Shown piece after piece: positions 7,579 to 15,102 of a stretch of 28,517 nucleotides of DNA. A program made the position numbers and the translations under genes. The notes under the pieces are model-generated. The model was given only the letters and a program-made list of their open reading frames with translations, made no database searches and was not told the origin of the DNA. The first letter of the stretch is position 1. Every line of letters starts with the position of its first letter. This DNA is from a virus: positions 1 through 28,517 of the IMG/VR virus record IMGVR_UViG_3300012988_000035; one strand, 5' to 3'.

Positions 7579-9107
7579 TGGCTTTTGCAACGCGTTCCAG
7601 CATCGTCGCCTTCGTTGAGGAAGTCACAGAAGGCACTCCCGTCGCGGCTACGGGCAATGATTTCACTGTTGTCCGTGAAGGTGCATCATTCACCGGTGCC
7701 GTCAATACCGTGACATCGGATGAGCTCCGAAACTCGATCGGTGCTTCCCAGGCATTCGTCACATCCCAGGCTCCAACCGGTTCCATTCCCAAATATTTCA
7801 AGCCATCCGGCACCGAGGGCGTGGCACCTGACTACGGAATCCTGATCGAATCCTGCCTTGGTGAAGTCGACGTCAACTCGACTGAATACGCGACTGATGC
7901 GGGTTCCACGGCAGGAACCACGAGCGTACGCGGGAACATCAAAGTCGTGGCAGGCATCGAGGCCAACTTTCAAAAAGGCCAGGCGGTCCTGATAAAGGAC
8001 GCTGTGAATAACTACGCCGTGCGCCCGATCTTTGACGGCATCACATCGACCAACCTCCCCCTTGCATTCAATCTCGGCACTGCACCTGCTGCGGCCGTGA
8101 ACCTTGGGAAGTCGGTGCTCTATCTGCCTTCCACAACGCAGCCGACTTTTACCGCTCACATGTGGCAGGCCCAGACTAACAGCGCCGTCCATCAAATGAT
8201 CGCAGGATGTCGGACCTCGAGCATGAACATCGAATTCACGGCCAATGAACTGGCGGCCGTGACCTTTGAATTCGGGGGGGTTCAATATTTTGTCGATCCG
8301 GTTGAGATTACTAGCAGCTCTCGCTATATCGATTTCACTGATTCGGCTGGCACGGTCGCTGCTCAGCTGGAAGTCAAGACATACGCGACACCGATAGACC
8401 TCGCCGCCGAGATTGCATCCAAGATGACCGGTGCTTCGGCATCGTCCGGCGCTGATATCATCAGCTGCGCATGGAACAACTCGACTGGAAAGTTCACGAT
8501 CACATCCGATGGCACAGTCCTCTCCCTTCTCTGGCAATCGGGAACGAACACCGCCAACTCCGCCAAAACCAAGCTCGGCTTCGCGAATACCGATGACACG
8601 GCGTCTCTCACCTATACCTCAGACACTGAGCTCAGCTGGGATCCCGGCGTAACTCCGTCCTACGACAGTCAAGCCCCGCAGGTTGTTCGCGACAACATGC
8701 TTGAGCTCGGAACTTTCTCTGATTACCTCTGCTTCGGCGGCCAGGCGCTCAGTATTTCGATTGCCACGCCAAAGACCGATGTCCCCAACTGGTGCGCCGT
8801 GACCGGGATTGACGAGTCTGTGATCCTGTCGCGGGAAGTCAGGGTATCGGCTACGCTGAAATTCCAAAAACACAACGTCCAGCAATTTTACAACCTCCTG
8901 AACAACGTCGAAATGCAGCTTCATTTCGTCCACGGCAAAAAGATCGGCGGGAACTGGGTTCCAGGCACGATCGTGTCTGTCTATCTGCCAACGCTCAGCA
9001 TTACGGCCAACACCATTGCAGACCAGGACGGCTATCTGGTTGTGAATATGGAAGGCACGGCATTCGTCGGTCCAGACATGGAAGACATCTATATTAACTT
9101 TTTGTGA
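7578..9107 (+). CDS. Major tail tube protein with inserted domain
   Basis: A 509-residue beta-rich protein. The start (AFATRSSIVAFVEEVTEGTPVAAT) matches the usual opening of phage tail tube proteins. About residues 240-348 form an insert with IDFTDSAGTVAAQLEVKTY, ATPIDLAAEIASKM, TGKFTITSDGT and LGFANTDD. This Y-s-p-x-x-L-A-x-x-I / G-k-F-t-I / L-G-F pattern is a repeat module known from phage tail structural proteins. The end (ADQDGYLVVNMEGTAFVGPD) matches the last strands of the tube fold. The protein polymerises into the rigid tube that carries DNA. The length exceeds a minimal tube subunit because of extra domains likely exposed on the tail surface. Confidence 0.7.
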   Translation: MAFATRSSIVAFVEEVTEGTPVAATGNDFTVVREGASFTGAVNTVTSDELRNSIGASQAFVTSQAPTGSIPKYFKPSGTEGVAPDYGILIESCLGEVDVNSTEYATDAGSTAGTTSVRGNIKVVAGIEANFQKGQAVLIKDAVNNYAVRPIFDGITSTNLPLAFNLGTAPAAAVNLGKSVLYLPSTTQPTFTAHMWQAQTNSAVHQMIAGCRTSSMNIEFTANELAAVTFEFGGVQYFVDPVEITSSSRYIDFTDSAGTVAAQLEVKTYATPIDLAAEIASKMTGASASSGADIISCAWNNSTGKFTITSDGTVLSLLWQSGTNTANSAKTKLGFANTDDTASLTYTSDTELSWDPGVTPSYDSQAPQVVRDNMLELGTFSDYLCFGGQALSISIATPKTDVPNWCAVTGIDESVILSREVRVSATLKFQKHNVQQFYNLLNNVEMQLHFVHGKKIGGNWVPGTIVSVYLPTLSITANTIADQDGYLVVNMEGTAFVGPDMEDIYINFL

Positions 9108-9113
9108 GGTTTC

Positions 9114-9419
9114 ATGAGTCAGTCCATCAAGGAAGTTCAATTGGCAAATGGCGGCTGCATCAAGTATCGATTGCCGAACGTAATCGAGCAGCTGCGTTTT
9201 CTCGGACAATCAGGCTGGCATTCCCCTGAGTGTCAGTCAGACGTTTGGCTGAGAACATCCAAGGCGATTGAACATATCAAGGGCTTTATCATCGAGGTTC
9301 AAGGCATCGTCGATTCGATCGATGAGCTCTTGAACGATCGGGATAACATCGATGCATTTATCACTCTGGCGTGGGATATCGCGGGCGGTAAGTTAGGTGA
9401 ATCGACAAAAAAGCCCTGA
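9114..9419 (+). CDS. Tail assembly chaperone, short form (gpG-like)
   Basis: A 101-residue protein between the tail tube and tape measure genes. It is mostly helical after a short beta start (IKEVQLANGGCIKYRLP). It ends GESTKKP followed by a stop. In siphophages this position holds the gpG/gpGT pair that coats the tape measure protein during tail assembly. The last codons contain A AAA AAG, a classic -1 slippery site, so part of the ribosomes should pass into the longer form ending at 9640. A GAGG before the ATG supports the start. Confidence 0.8.
   Translation: MSQSIKEVQLANGGCIKYRLPNVIEQLRFLGQSGWHSPECQSDVWLRTSKAIEHIKGFIIEVQGIVDSIDELLNDRDNIDAFITLAWDIAGGKLGESTKKP
9407..9413 (+). promoter_or_regulatory. 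Programmed -1 ribosomal frameshift site, A AAA AAG
   Basis: Zero-frame codons read ACA AAA AAG CCC TGA, giving the heptamer A_AAA_AAG at 9407-9413. This is the same heptamer used in Escherichia coli dnaX. An AGGTGA at 9395-9400 lies six bases upstream and could act as a stimulatory ribosome-binding element. A GC-rich stretch follows and includes AGCC-CTGA-GGCT. After slippage, translation continues in the open -1 frame to 9640. Confidence 0.8.
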
Positions 9420-9640
9420 GGCTGGTCGCGGTCAATATCGCGGCGAAGGCTCCTTATTTGCGCGACGTTGACCTTGATCAGCTTGAGGACGTGATCCTCG
9501 CAGTGGGTCTACTGGAAGCAATACGCGGTGCATCCCGGCTCGGTTTTGAACTTGAGTTCCGGGACCTGACACCCAAGGAATTCAACCTGGTTTCATATCT
9601 GTCTGCTGAAGTTGATAAGATGAGGTTACCCAATGGCTGA
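9413..9640 (+). CDS. Tail assembly chaperone, frameshift extension (gpT-like part of gpGT)
   Basis: A frame open from 9401 to the stop at 9638-9640, in the -1 frame relative to the preceding gene. It has no good start: the first TTG at 9458 lacks a ribosome site. Through -1 slippage at 9407-9413 it adds 75 residues beginning ALRLVAVNIAAKAPYL to the first 100 residues of the short form, giving a fusion of about 175 residues. The sequence is helical, with an acidic middle (DVDLDQLEDVILAVG). The stop overlaps the tape measure start by eight bases. By analogy with lambda gpGT, the extension recruits tail tube subunits to the tape measure. Confidence 0.75.
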   Translation, partial: ALRLVAVNIAAKAPYLRDVDLDQLEDVILAVGLLEAIRGASRLGFELEFRDLTPKEFNLVSYLSAEVDKMRLPNG

Positions 9641-11876
9641 TGCGACAATTAACATTGCGATAAAGACCGATCCAGCTCAGCCCTTAACCCTACTCATCAA
9701 ACAGTCCAAGGAAGCTGAAAAGGCCGTCGATGGCCTTTCCGGCTCTTTTGGAAAAGTCGCTGCTGCACTTGGTTCCCTTGCTGCTTTGAAAGGCACTTTC
9801 AGTTTTGTCCTGGATTCCACGCGCCAGATGGAGGACCTCACGACGCAATTCATTGCGTTCACGGGTTCAACCAAAGGCGCGCAGCTGCAGCTTGAGAAGC
9901 TTCAGGCATTCGCCGCAACATCCCCATTCGAATTGACCGAACTGGCCGACGCCAACCGGACACTTTTGGCCTTTGGATCATCGAGCAAGCAATCGCTCGA
10001 GCAGCTTCGGCAATTGGGCGAGGTAGCCGCCGCAACGGGCAAGCCGATCGGGGAATTGGCGACGATCTTTGGCCAGATCCAGGCCGAGGGGAAGCTGACA
10101 GGCGAGCGATTCAACCAGCTGATCGAACGCGGCGTTAACATCGGGCCTGAGATTGCCAAATCCCTCGGCGTGGCGAGCACCTCCATTCGGGGATTGATAT
10201 CTGATGGAGCGATCACGGCTGACGCTGTCGCATCCGCATTCGAAAAGATGACTTCGGCAGGTGGTCAGTTCTTTGGCGCTACGGAAAGGCTCGGGAAAAC
10301 GGTATCTGGCCAGCTGTCCACACTCAAGGATGCCTTCACGGCACTCGGCGCTGAGATTGGTGGCAGGCAAAAAGGGATCTTTTCCGATTGGATTTCGGTT
10401 GTAACTGAAGGCGTCAATGCCCTCACTGCGTATTCAGCAGCCCAAAGGGAATTGGAACAAGGCGGCCAGAAATCGAAACGGGTCGCGGAACTAAAGGACC
10501 AGCTTGAGGAACTTCGTGGCACCCTGAATGATGTCGAAGAGGACATCAAACGCAACAACGCTGGCGGGTTCTCAACGATCAGGCTCAATATCGAGCGCAC
10601 TGAGATCCTGCAAAAATACAAAGAACTGAACAAGGAACTGGTTTCCCTCAGCGTCGAACGAAACAATGAAATAGCAGCCGAGCAGAAAAAGGCCGACGAC
10701 GCTGAACAAAAGGCAATCGACCAGAAAAAGGCCGATGCCGCTGCGGGCAAGCTTGCCGAACAGCAAAAGATTGAGCAGGCCGAACGTGATAAGGCGATTG
10801 AGACCGAAGTCAAAAAGGTCGAGGAAAAAGAAAAGCGGATAACTGAGATAGCTTTTCAGGAAGCGGCTGTCAGAAATGCGATCCTAAAAGAGCAGCAAGG
10901 CGCCAACGACGCAGAAAAGGTCACGGCCCTTCAGGAACGGGAAGCCGTCCTGACCAGCGAACGCCTCAAGATTGAATCCGATCGCCTCATACTCCTAAAG
11001 GAATTCGAAAGTTCTGAACTGTTGCAAAGGCAGGACACCCTAAATAAAAAGATTGCGGCCGAAAAGAAAGCGGAAACAGATCGCCTTGCCATTTCGAAAA
11101 AAGCCCAGGCCGAGCAGTTCAACCTTGAAATTGCGACACAGAATGCTCAAAAGAAATTCGATGAGCAGACATATGCCCAACGGGTGACTACGGCGCAGAC
11201 GGGACTTGCTGCTTTGTCCAGTCTGATGAAATCTAGAAATAGGGAAGCCTTTGAAATTGGCAAGGCGGCGTCCATTGCGCAGGCGCTGGTGGCAATTCCC
11301 GTCAGTGCCATTGAAGCGTATAAATCCCTGGCCGGTATTCCAGTTGTCGGTGTTGGACTGGGTATAGCAGCGGCGGCGGCAGCAACGGCGGCTGGTCTTG
11401 AAAACGTGCGCGCGATCCAGGCTACCAAACTTCCCGCGTTCGCTGAAGGCGGTATGGTTCCCGGAGTAGGAAACAAAGACACGGTTCCGGCGCTCTTGAC
11501 TCCAGGGGAAGTCATAGTCCCCAAAAAGAATTTTGCAGATCTTGAAGCCAGCTTTGTCCAAGGCGCAATTGCGAACGATCAGGTCATCCTCATGCGTCAA
11601 AGCAATGACATTCAAGCGAGGATCCTGGAGTCAGTGACGTTTGGCGCTGTCATTGAAAAACTGACTACGATCATCGCCAAGCTTGATCAGATCGGAAGCA
11701 TGCAATCGAGCAGCATTCCATCATTCGATACCAAAACCATTGAACCGATCATCACAGAGATTGCCCAGAATAGTCCACAATCTCAGGGCGGATTCAATCC
11801 GGCATCCATAGGGCCAGGCGGACGAAGTCAGAATTTTGATCGGATAATAAAAACACGCGCACCTCTCGGAGCATAG
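9633..11876 (+). CDS. Tail tape measure protein
   Basis: A 747-residue protein directly after the chaperone pair. Residues about 50-245 resemble the conserved N-terminal tape measure domain, with FIAFTGSTKGAQLQLEKL, a helical region containing GKLTGERFNQLIERGVNI, and a Gly-rich end. Residues about 270-540 are a long charged coiled coil. A hydrophobic stretch follows (about 550-590: VAIPVSAIEAY, AGIPVVGVGLGIAAAA). Then comes the familiar C-terminal block LPAFAEGGMVPG with TPGEVIVP. The protein sets tail length and leaves the tube at infection. At about 0.15 nm per residue the tail would be near 110 nm long, which is an estimate only. Confidence 0.85.
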   Translation: MADATINIAIKTDPAQPLTLLIKQSKEAEKAVDGLSGSFGKVAAALGSLAALKGTFSFVLDSTRQMEDLTTQFIAFTGSTKGAQLQLEKLQAFAATSPFELTELADANRTLLAFGSSSKQSLEQLRQLGEVAAATGKPIGELATIFGQIQAEGKLTGERFNQLIERGVNIGPEIAKSLGVASTSIRGLISDGAITADAVASAFEKMTSAGGQFFGATERLGKTVSGQLSTLKDAFTALGAEIGGRQKGIFSDWISVVTEGVNALTAYSAAQRELEQGGQKSKRVAELKDQLEELRGTLNDVEEDIKRNNAGGFSTIRLNIERTEILQKYKELNKELVSLSVERNNEIAAEQKKADDAEQKAIDQKKADAAAGKLAEQQKIEQAERDKAIETEVKKVEEKEKRITEIAFQEAAVRNAILKEQQGANDAEKVTALQEREAVLTSERLKIESDRLILLKEFESSELLQRQDTLNKKIAAEKKAETDRLAISKKAQAEQFNLEIATQNAQKKFDEQTYAQRVTTAQTGLAALSSLMKSRNREAFEIGKAASIAQALVAIPVSAIEAYKSLAGIPVVGVGLGIAAAAAATAAGLENVRAIQATKLPAFAEGGMVPGVGNKDTVPALLTPGEVIVPKKNFADLEASFVQGAIANDQVILMRQSNDIQARILESVTFGAVIEKLTTIIAKLDQIGSMQSSSIPSFDTKTIEPIITEIAQNSPQSQGGFNPASIGPGGRSQNFDRIIKTRAPLGA

Positions 11877-11879
11877 TGA

Positions 11880-12689
11880 ATGTCGAATCTAAAACTGCGA
11901 CGGAATGCTCGAATAGCCGACAATAATCATCTTGATTCAGCCACGGTTGTGGCTCCTGAGCATGCGTCGTTCCCGTTTACCAATGCATTGAACTTTCGGC
12001 AACGTGGCCGCGTCTGGAAGCCTGACGACAAAGATTTCGTCATCGAAATTGACCTGCTCGCCAATAAGCAGTGCAGCTTTTTTGCGATATTTGGGGAAAT
12101 CGATAAATATCTCAGGATTTCAGATCAGGCTGTCATCACGATCAAAGCCAATATGATCAACCTTTTCACTGGCGGGGAACCGTTTACAACGACTGCAACG
12201 GTGACTGATAAGGGTGTGTTTGCAGATCTGACTGACGATGATAACCCAACCGGCATGCAATACCGCTACTGGCAGATAACGATCGAGGATCTTTTAAACC
12301 CAGACGACATCGAAATCAGTGCCATCTTTTTGGGCGATCATATAGACTTTCAGTTCAATGCCAAGCAGCAGTTTGAATTCAGCTGGGTTGATCTTACGAG
12401 GAGGGCAAGCAGTGACTCCGGAGTTGTCTACACTGTTCGAAAAAATCAATACGCTCTATTCAGTGCTATGGGCTTCAGCTACCTTAACACTGATGATCGC
12501 CGCAAGATTCAGTCGTCCACCGAGACCCTCGGACTCTCGACGCCGTTCATATTCATCCTCGATCCGCTCCAAATAGCGTTCGAATGGGAATTCGGCACGA
12601 CGCTCTGCTATTTCGATTCGCTTCCCCAGTTCACCCATGCATACCAAAACAAATTCAACGTAGCCTTTCAACTGCGGGAGGTTGTCTAG
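11880..12689 (+). CDS. Putative distal tail / tail-tip protein
   Basis: A 269-residue beta-rich protein, first gene after the tape measure. It begins with segments such as FPFTNALNFRQRGRVWKP, a Pro-x-x-N-A and Arg-Trp pattern seen in early strands of tail-tip and fibre-attachment proteins. It ends with a strand-rich region (FIFILDPLQIAF, then NKFNVAFQLREVV). In siphophages this slot encodes the distal tail ring to which hub and fibres attach. No catalytic motif is visible. Confidence 0.5.
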   Translation: MSNLKLRRNARIADNNHLDSATVVAPEHASFPFTNALNFRQRGRVWKPDDKDFVIEIDLLANKQCSFFAIFGEIDKYLRISDQAVITIKANMINLFTGGEPFTTTATVTDKGVFADLTDDDNPTGMQYRYWQITIEDLLNPDDIEISAIFLGDHIDFQFNAKQQFEFSWVDLTRRASSDSGVVYTVRKNQYALFSAMGFSYLNTDDRRKIQSSTETLGLSTPFIFILDPLQIAFEWEFGTTLCYFDSLPQFTHAYQNKFNVAFQLREVV

Positions 12690-12690
12690 T

Positions 12691-13158
12691 ATGGCTTTCA
12701 ACCAATATCCAGACGATCTTGCCGTTGTCATATGCACTGGCGGGGACAATCTCATCGACCTCGGCCCGGTTGATCCTGACACTGACCAGCAGCTTGAGAT
12801 ATTCGGCCTTCAGATATTCAAGCGCGGCCTTCAGCCCCTGGTCAGGATGCGAGTCAATGCCTACGTCGCAGGAATCCTGGAAGGCACGAGCGAGGACGTT
12901 GTGGTGGGGACGATTGAGGACCTTTACCCATCGACTAATAACTTTTATGGCTGGGTTCGATTCACCTTTGAGCCGCGGTTCAACCTCAATGCTGGAACCG
13001 ACACGCGTTTCGAGCTCGAACTGGAAAATTATGCATATACCGCTGACACGGTCTTCATAGGCGGCGTTTTGGATTGGCCTGTAACCATGGCCTATAACGA
13101 AAACCCAGGTGCAGCAAGTTCGGCTCCGATGGCCATTGAACTTTACGGAGCGATTTGA
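12691..13158 (+). CDS. Tail-tip associated beta protein
   Basis: A 155-residue protein. The ATG at 12691 is preferred because GGGAGG lies nine bases upstream. An upstream TTG at 12682 would add three residues and has no ribosome site. The protein is strand-rich (LAVVICTGG, LQPLVRMRVNAYVAG, RFELELENYAY) with an acidic surface. It lies between the distal tail-like and hub-like genes, and its stop abuts the next start (TGAATG). It is probably a tail-tip component. The family is not recognised. Confidence 0.55.
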   Translation: MAFNQYPDDLAVVICTGGDNLIDLGPVDPDTDQQLEIFGLQIFKRGLQPLVRMRVNAYVAGILEGTSEDVVVGTIEDLYPSTNNFYGWVRFTFEPRFNLNAGTDTRFELELENYAYTADTVFIGGVLDWPVTMAYNENPGAASSAPMAIELYGAI

Positions 13159-15102
13159 ATGCAGCAGGTCACCCTCGCGCCTTTGGCAGATATCACATCC
13201 ATCATTACCGGAACCACGGCCAGCTGGTCTTTCGAAGTGATGACGGTTTATGTAAACGGGATCAGCACGCCTTTCAGTTGGACAGGGGGAAGCCTTTCCA
13301 TTCCGTCTTACACGGTCGGAACGGTCCTCGTGGAATTCCCGCTCTATCTCTTATACGACGCGCCGAGCCAAAATCTGCCATCCGATCCAACTGACTCAGG
13401 TTCAGATCCAGTCTTCTGGGAAAACCGCCTTCGAAATTTCATCAATTTCAGCACCTCACTCAAGTCCTTCGAATCGGGCCTCACCGAAATCAACGTTGGT
13501 GCCGTCGTGATCCAACTCGATGATGATTGGATCCAACTGGCTCAGCAGCAGCTGATCATGCCAAACACGATTGTCCGGATTTATCGCGATGGCCAGATCG
13601 TTTTTAAAGGCGTGGCAACCAAGCATACGATTTCCGACTATCTGATCACGATCAATATTCAAAAGCGCGTCACGATATTCGACTCTGAATGCCATTTCGG
13701 AGATCCTGCATACCTGAACCGAATCGATCGCAGCACGAACACGGCCTATTACAATGGGGCCAACGTCCCCCAACAGTTCGAGGGCGCTGTCATTCCCATG
13801 CTGTTCGGTCCTGAGTTCCCTTATGATCAGACCGGATACACCGAAATCGATATTGGACCTACCAACCCTGCGGTCCCTGCGACGGGGGGAGCGACTAAAT
13901 TCACCCAGAAAAATATCGAAGCCAATTCATTCATCGTCAAAGTTATACCGACATCATCGACAACTGGCATCATAGGCAGAATGCCATCTTTCCAATCCCT
14001 CGTGTCATCTCCATCGACACAGAGCCTTGGCATTGGAACGCAACGGCCTTATAGCCGAAGTCAGCAATCAAACAATGCCACACTCTATAGCACATCGATC
14101 CAGGGCGAGATTTTCATCATAAAAAGGAACGTTGCCCCGGTATTGACGAACATCAGTCGACTATGGAGAAAACAAACGTCCCCAACGGCATTTCTATATC
14201 TGGGTCTGGAGGACGCGTCCTTTGGAACCTATGACGATATTTTGACCCATTCATCGACCGAACACTGGTTCTCAACCAATATTCCAGACTCCACTTGGAC
14301 CCTTCCCGCGGTATCGTCGGGGTCGTTTACTCCCGGAAACAATCGCTGGATCACGGCCAATTTCACTGGCGTTGACCTTTATACCAATGAAGTTTATGTC
14401 GTATTCACTGGGATAACAGGCGCGGTCGATAACTTTGAGCTCATGCAATGGATACTTGAGCAGCATGGCTTTACGGTCGATGCGGCGTCTTTCGCAAGTC
14501 TATCGGCCGAATTCAGCACCGTTGAAACGATTCAACAGGTCGGGTCTGGAAACGACATGCCGACCCTTGGCACTCTCATAGCTGAAATGAACCAGAGCCT
14601 GATGACTGCTCTCATTTTCCCGTCAGACAACGATGAGCCAATCATCAAAAAGATTGATCCAACAGAGGCAGCAACGCAGACTCTGGACGAAACCCAGATA
14701 GCGCGGCTGTCCGTCTCAAGCGAGTATCGGAATCAGGCGGCCAACGTCCAGTTCCGTCCCAAGTATGCAAGGTCGGACATCTATAAATACTCCCTCTATA
14801 AGAACCTTCAGGCTCCAAATAAGGACCTGTTCGCTTCGCAAAAGACGCTGGAAGTGAATCACGTCCTGAATGAAATCCCGACCAACGTCACCGATCGCTG
14901 GGCGGAAATGACAGAATTATATGGAGCTCCGCAGACGATCGTCACCTTCGATCTATTTGACGACGACGTCACGATTGAGCTGGGGGACATGGTTTACATC
15001 GACCATGACCTATTCAAAAACAAAATCATGATCATCAGCATTGATAACAAAAACCAAGGGCGCACTGTCCAGGGGAGGTACTTCTATGTCAACGAAAACT
15101 AG
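13159..15102 (+). CDS. Putative baseplate hub / tail-tip protein
   Basis: A 647-residue protein. The N-terminal part is beta-rich. The middle (about residues 120-180) has VRIYRDGQIVFKGVATKHTIS followed by LITINIQKR, matching the first hub domain in many phage tail proteins where a small beta barrel defines an axis. The C-terminal part includes IELGDMVYIDHDLFKNKIMIISI, a segment common near the end of hub or tail-spike attachment proteins that resets local coordinates. No peptidase or muramidase motif is apparent. Order (distal tail, small protein, hub, fibre) supports a tip hub. Confidence 0.6.
   Translation: MQQVTLAPLADITSIITGTTASWSFEVMTVYVNGISTPFSWTGGSLSIPSYTVGTVLVEFPLYLLYDAPSQNLPSDPTDSGSDPVFWENRLRNFINFSTSLKSFESGLTEINVGAVVIQLDDDWIQLAQQQLIMPNTIVRIYRDGQIVFKGVATKHTISDYLITINIQKRVTIFDSECHFGDPAYLNRIDRSTNTAYYNGANVPQQFEGAVIPMLFGPEFPYDQTGYTEIDIGPTNPAVPATGGATKFTQKNIEANSFIVKVIPTSSTTGIIGRMPSFQSLVSSPSTQSLGIGTQRPYSRSQQSNNATLYSTSIQGEIFIIKRNVAPVLTNISRLWRKQTSPTAFLYLGLEDASFGTYDDILTHSSTEHWFSTNIPDSTWTLPAVSSGSFTPGNNRWITANFTGVDLYTNEVYVVFTGITGAVDNFELMQWILEQHGFTVDAASFASLSAEFSTVETIQQVGSGNDMPTLGTLIAEMNQSLMTALIFPSDNDEPIIKKIDPTEAATQTLDETQIARLSVSSEYRNQAANVQFRPKYARSDIYKYSLYKNLQAPNKDLFASQKTLEVNHVLNEIPTNVTDRWAEMTELYGAPQTIVTFDLFDDDVTIELGDMVYIDHDLFKNKIMIISIDNKNQGRTVQGRYFYVNEN

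Noticed and set aside
7686-8537. Long - strand frame of 283 residues opposite the tail tube gene
   Set aside because: It is a shadow of a well-supported + strand gene, is rich in Arg, Cys and His, and has no ribosome site. The same applies to long - strand frames at 493-1050, 5615-6247 and 8619-9209.
9401-9640. Possible broken gene or separate small gene starting at TTG 9458
   Set aside because: The frame is open upstream to 9401 and overlaps the previous gene at an exact A AAA AAG heptamer, in the place of a tail chaperone pair. Programmed frameshift explains it better than a pseudogene or separate start.
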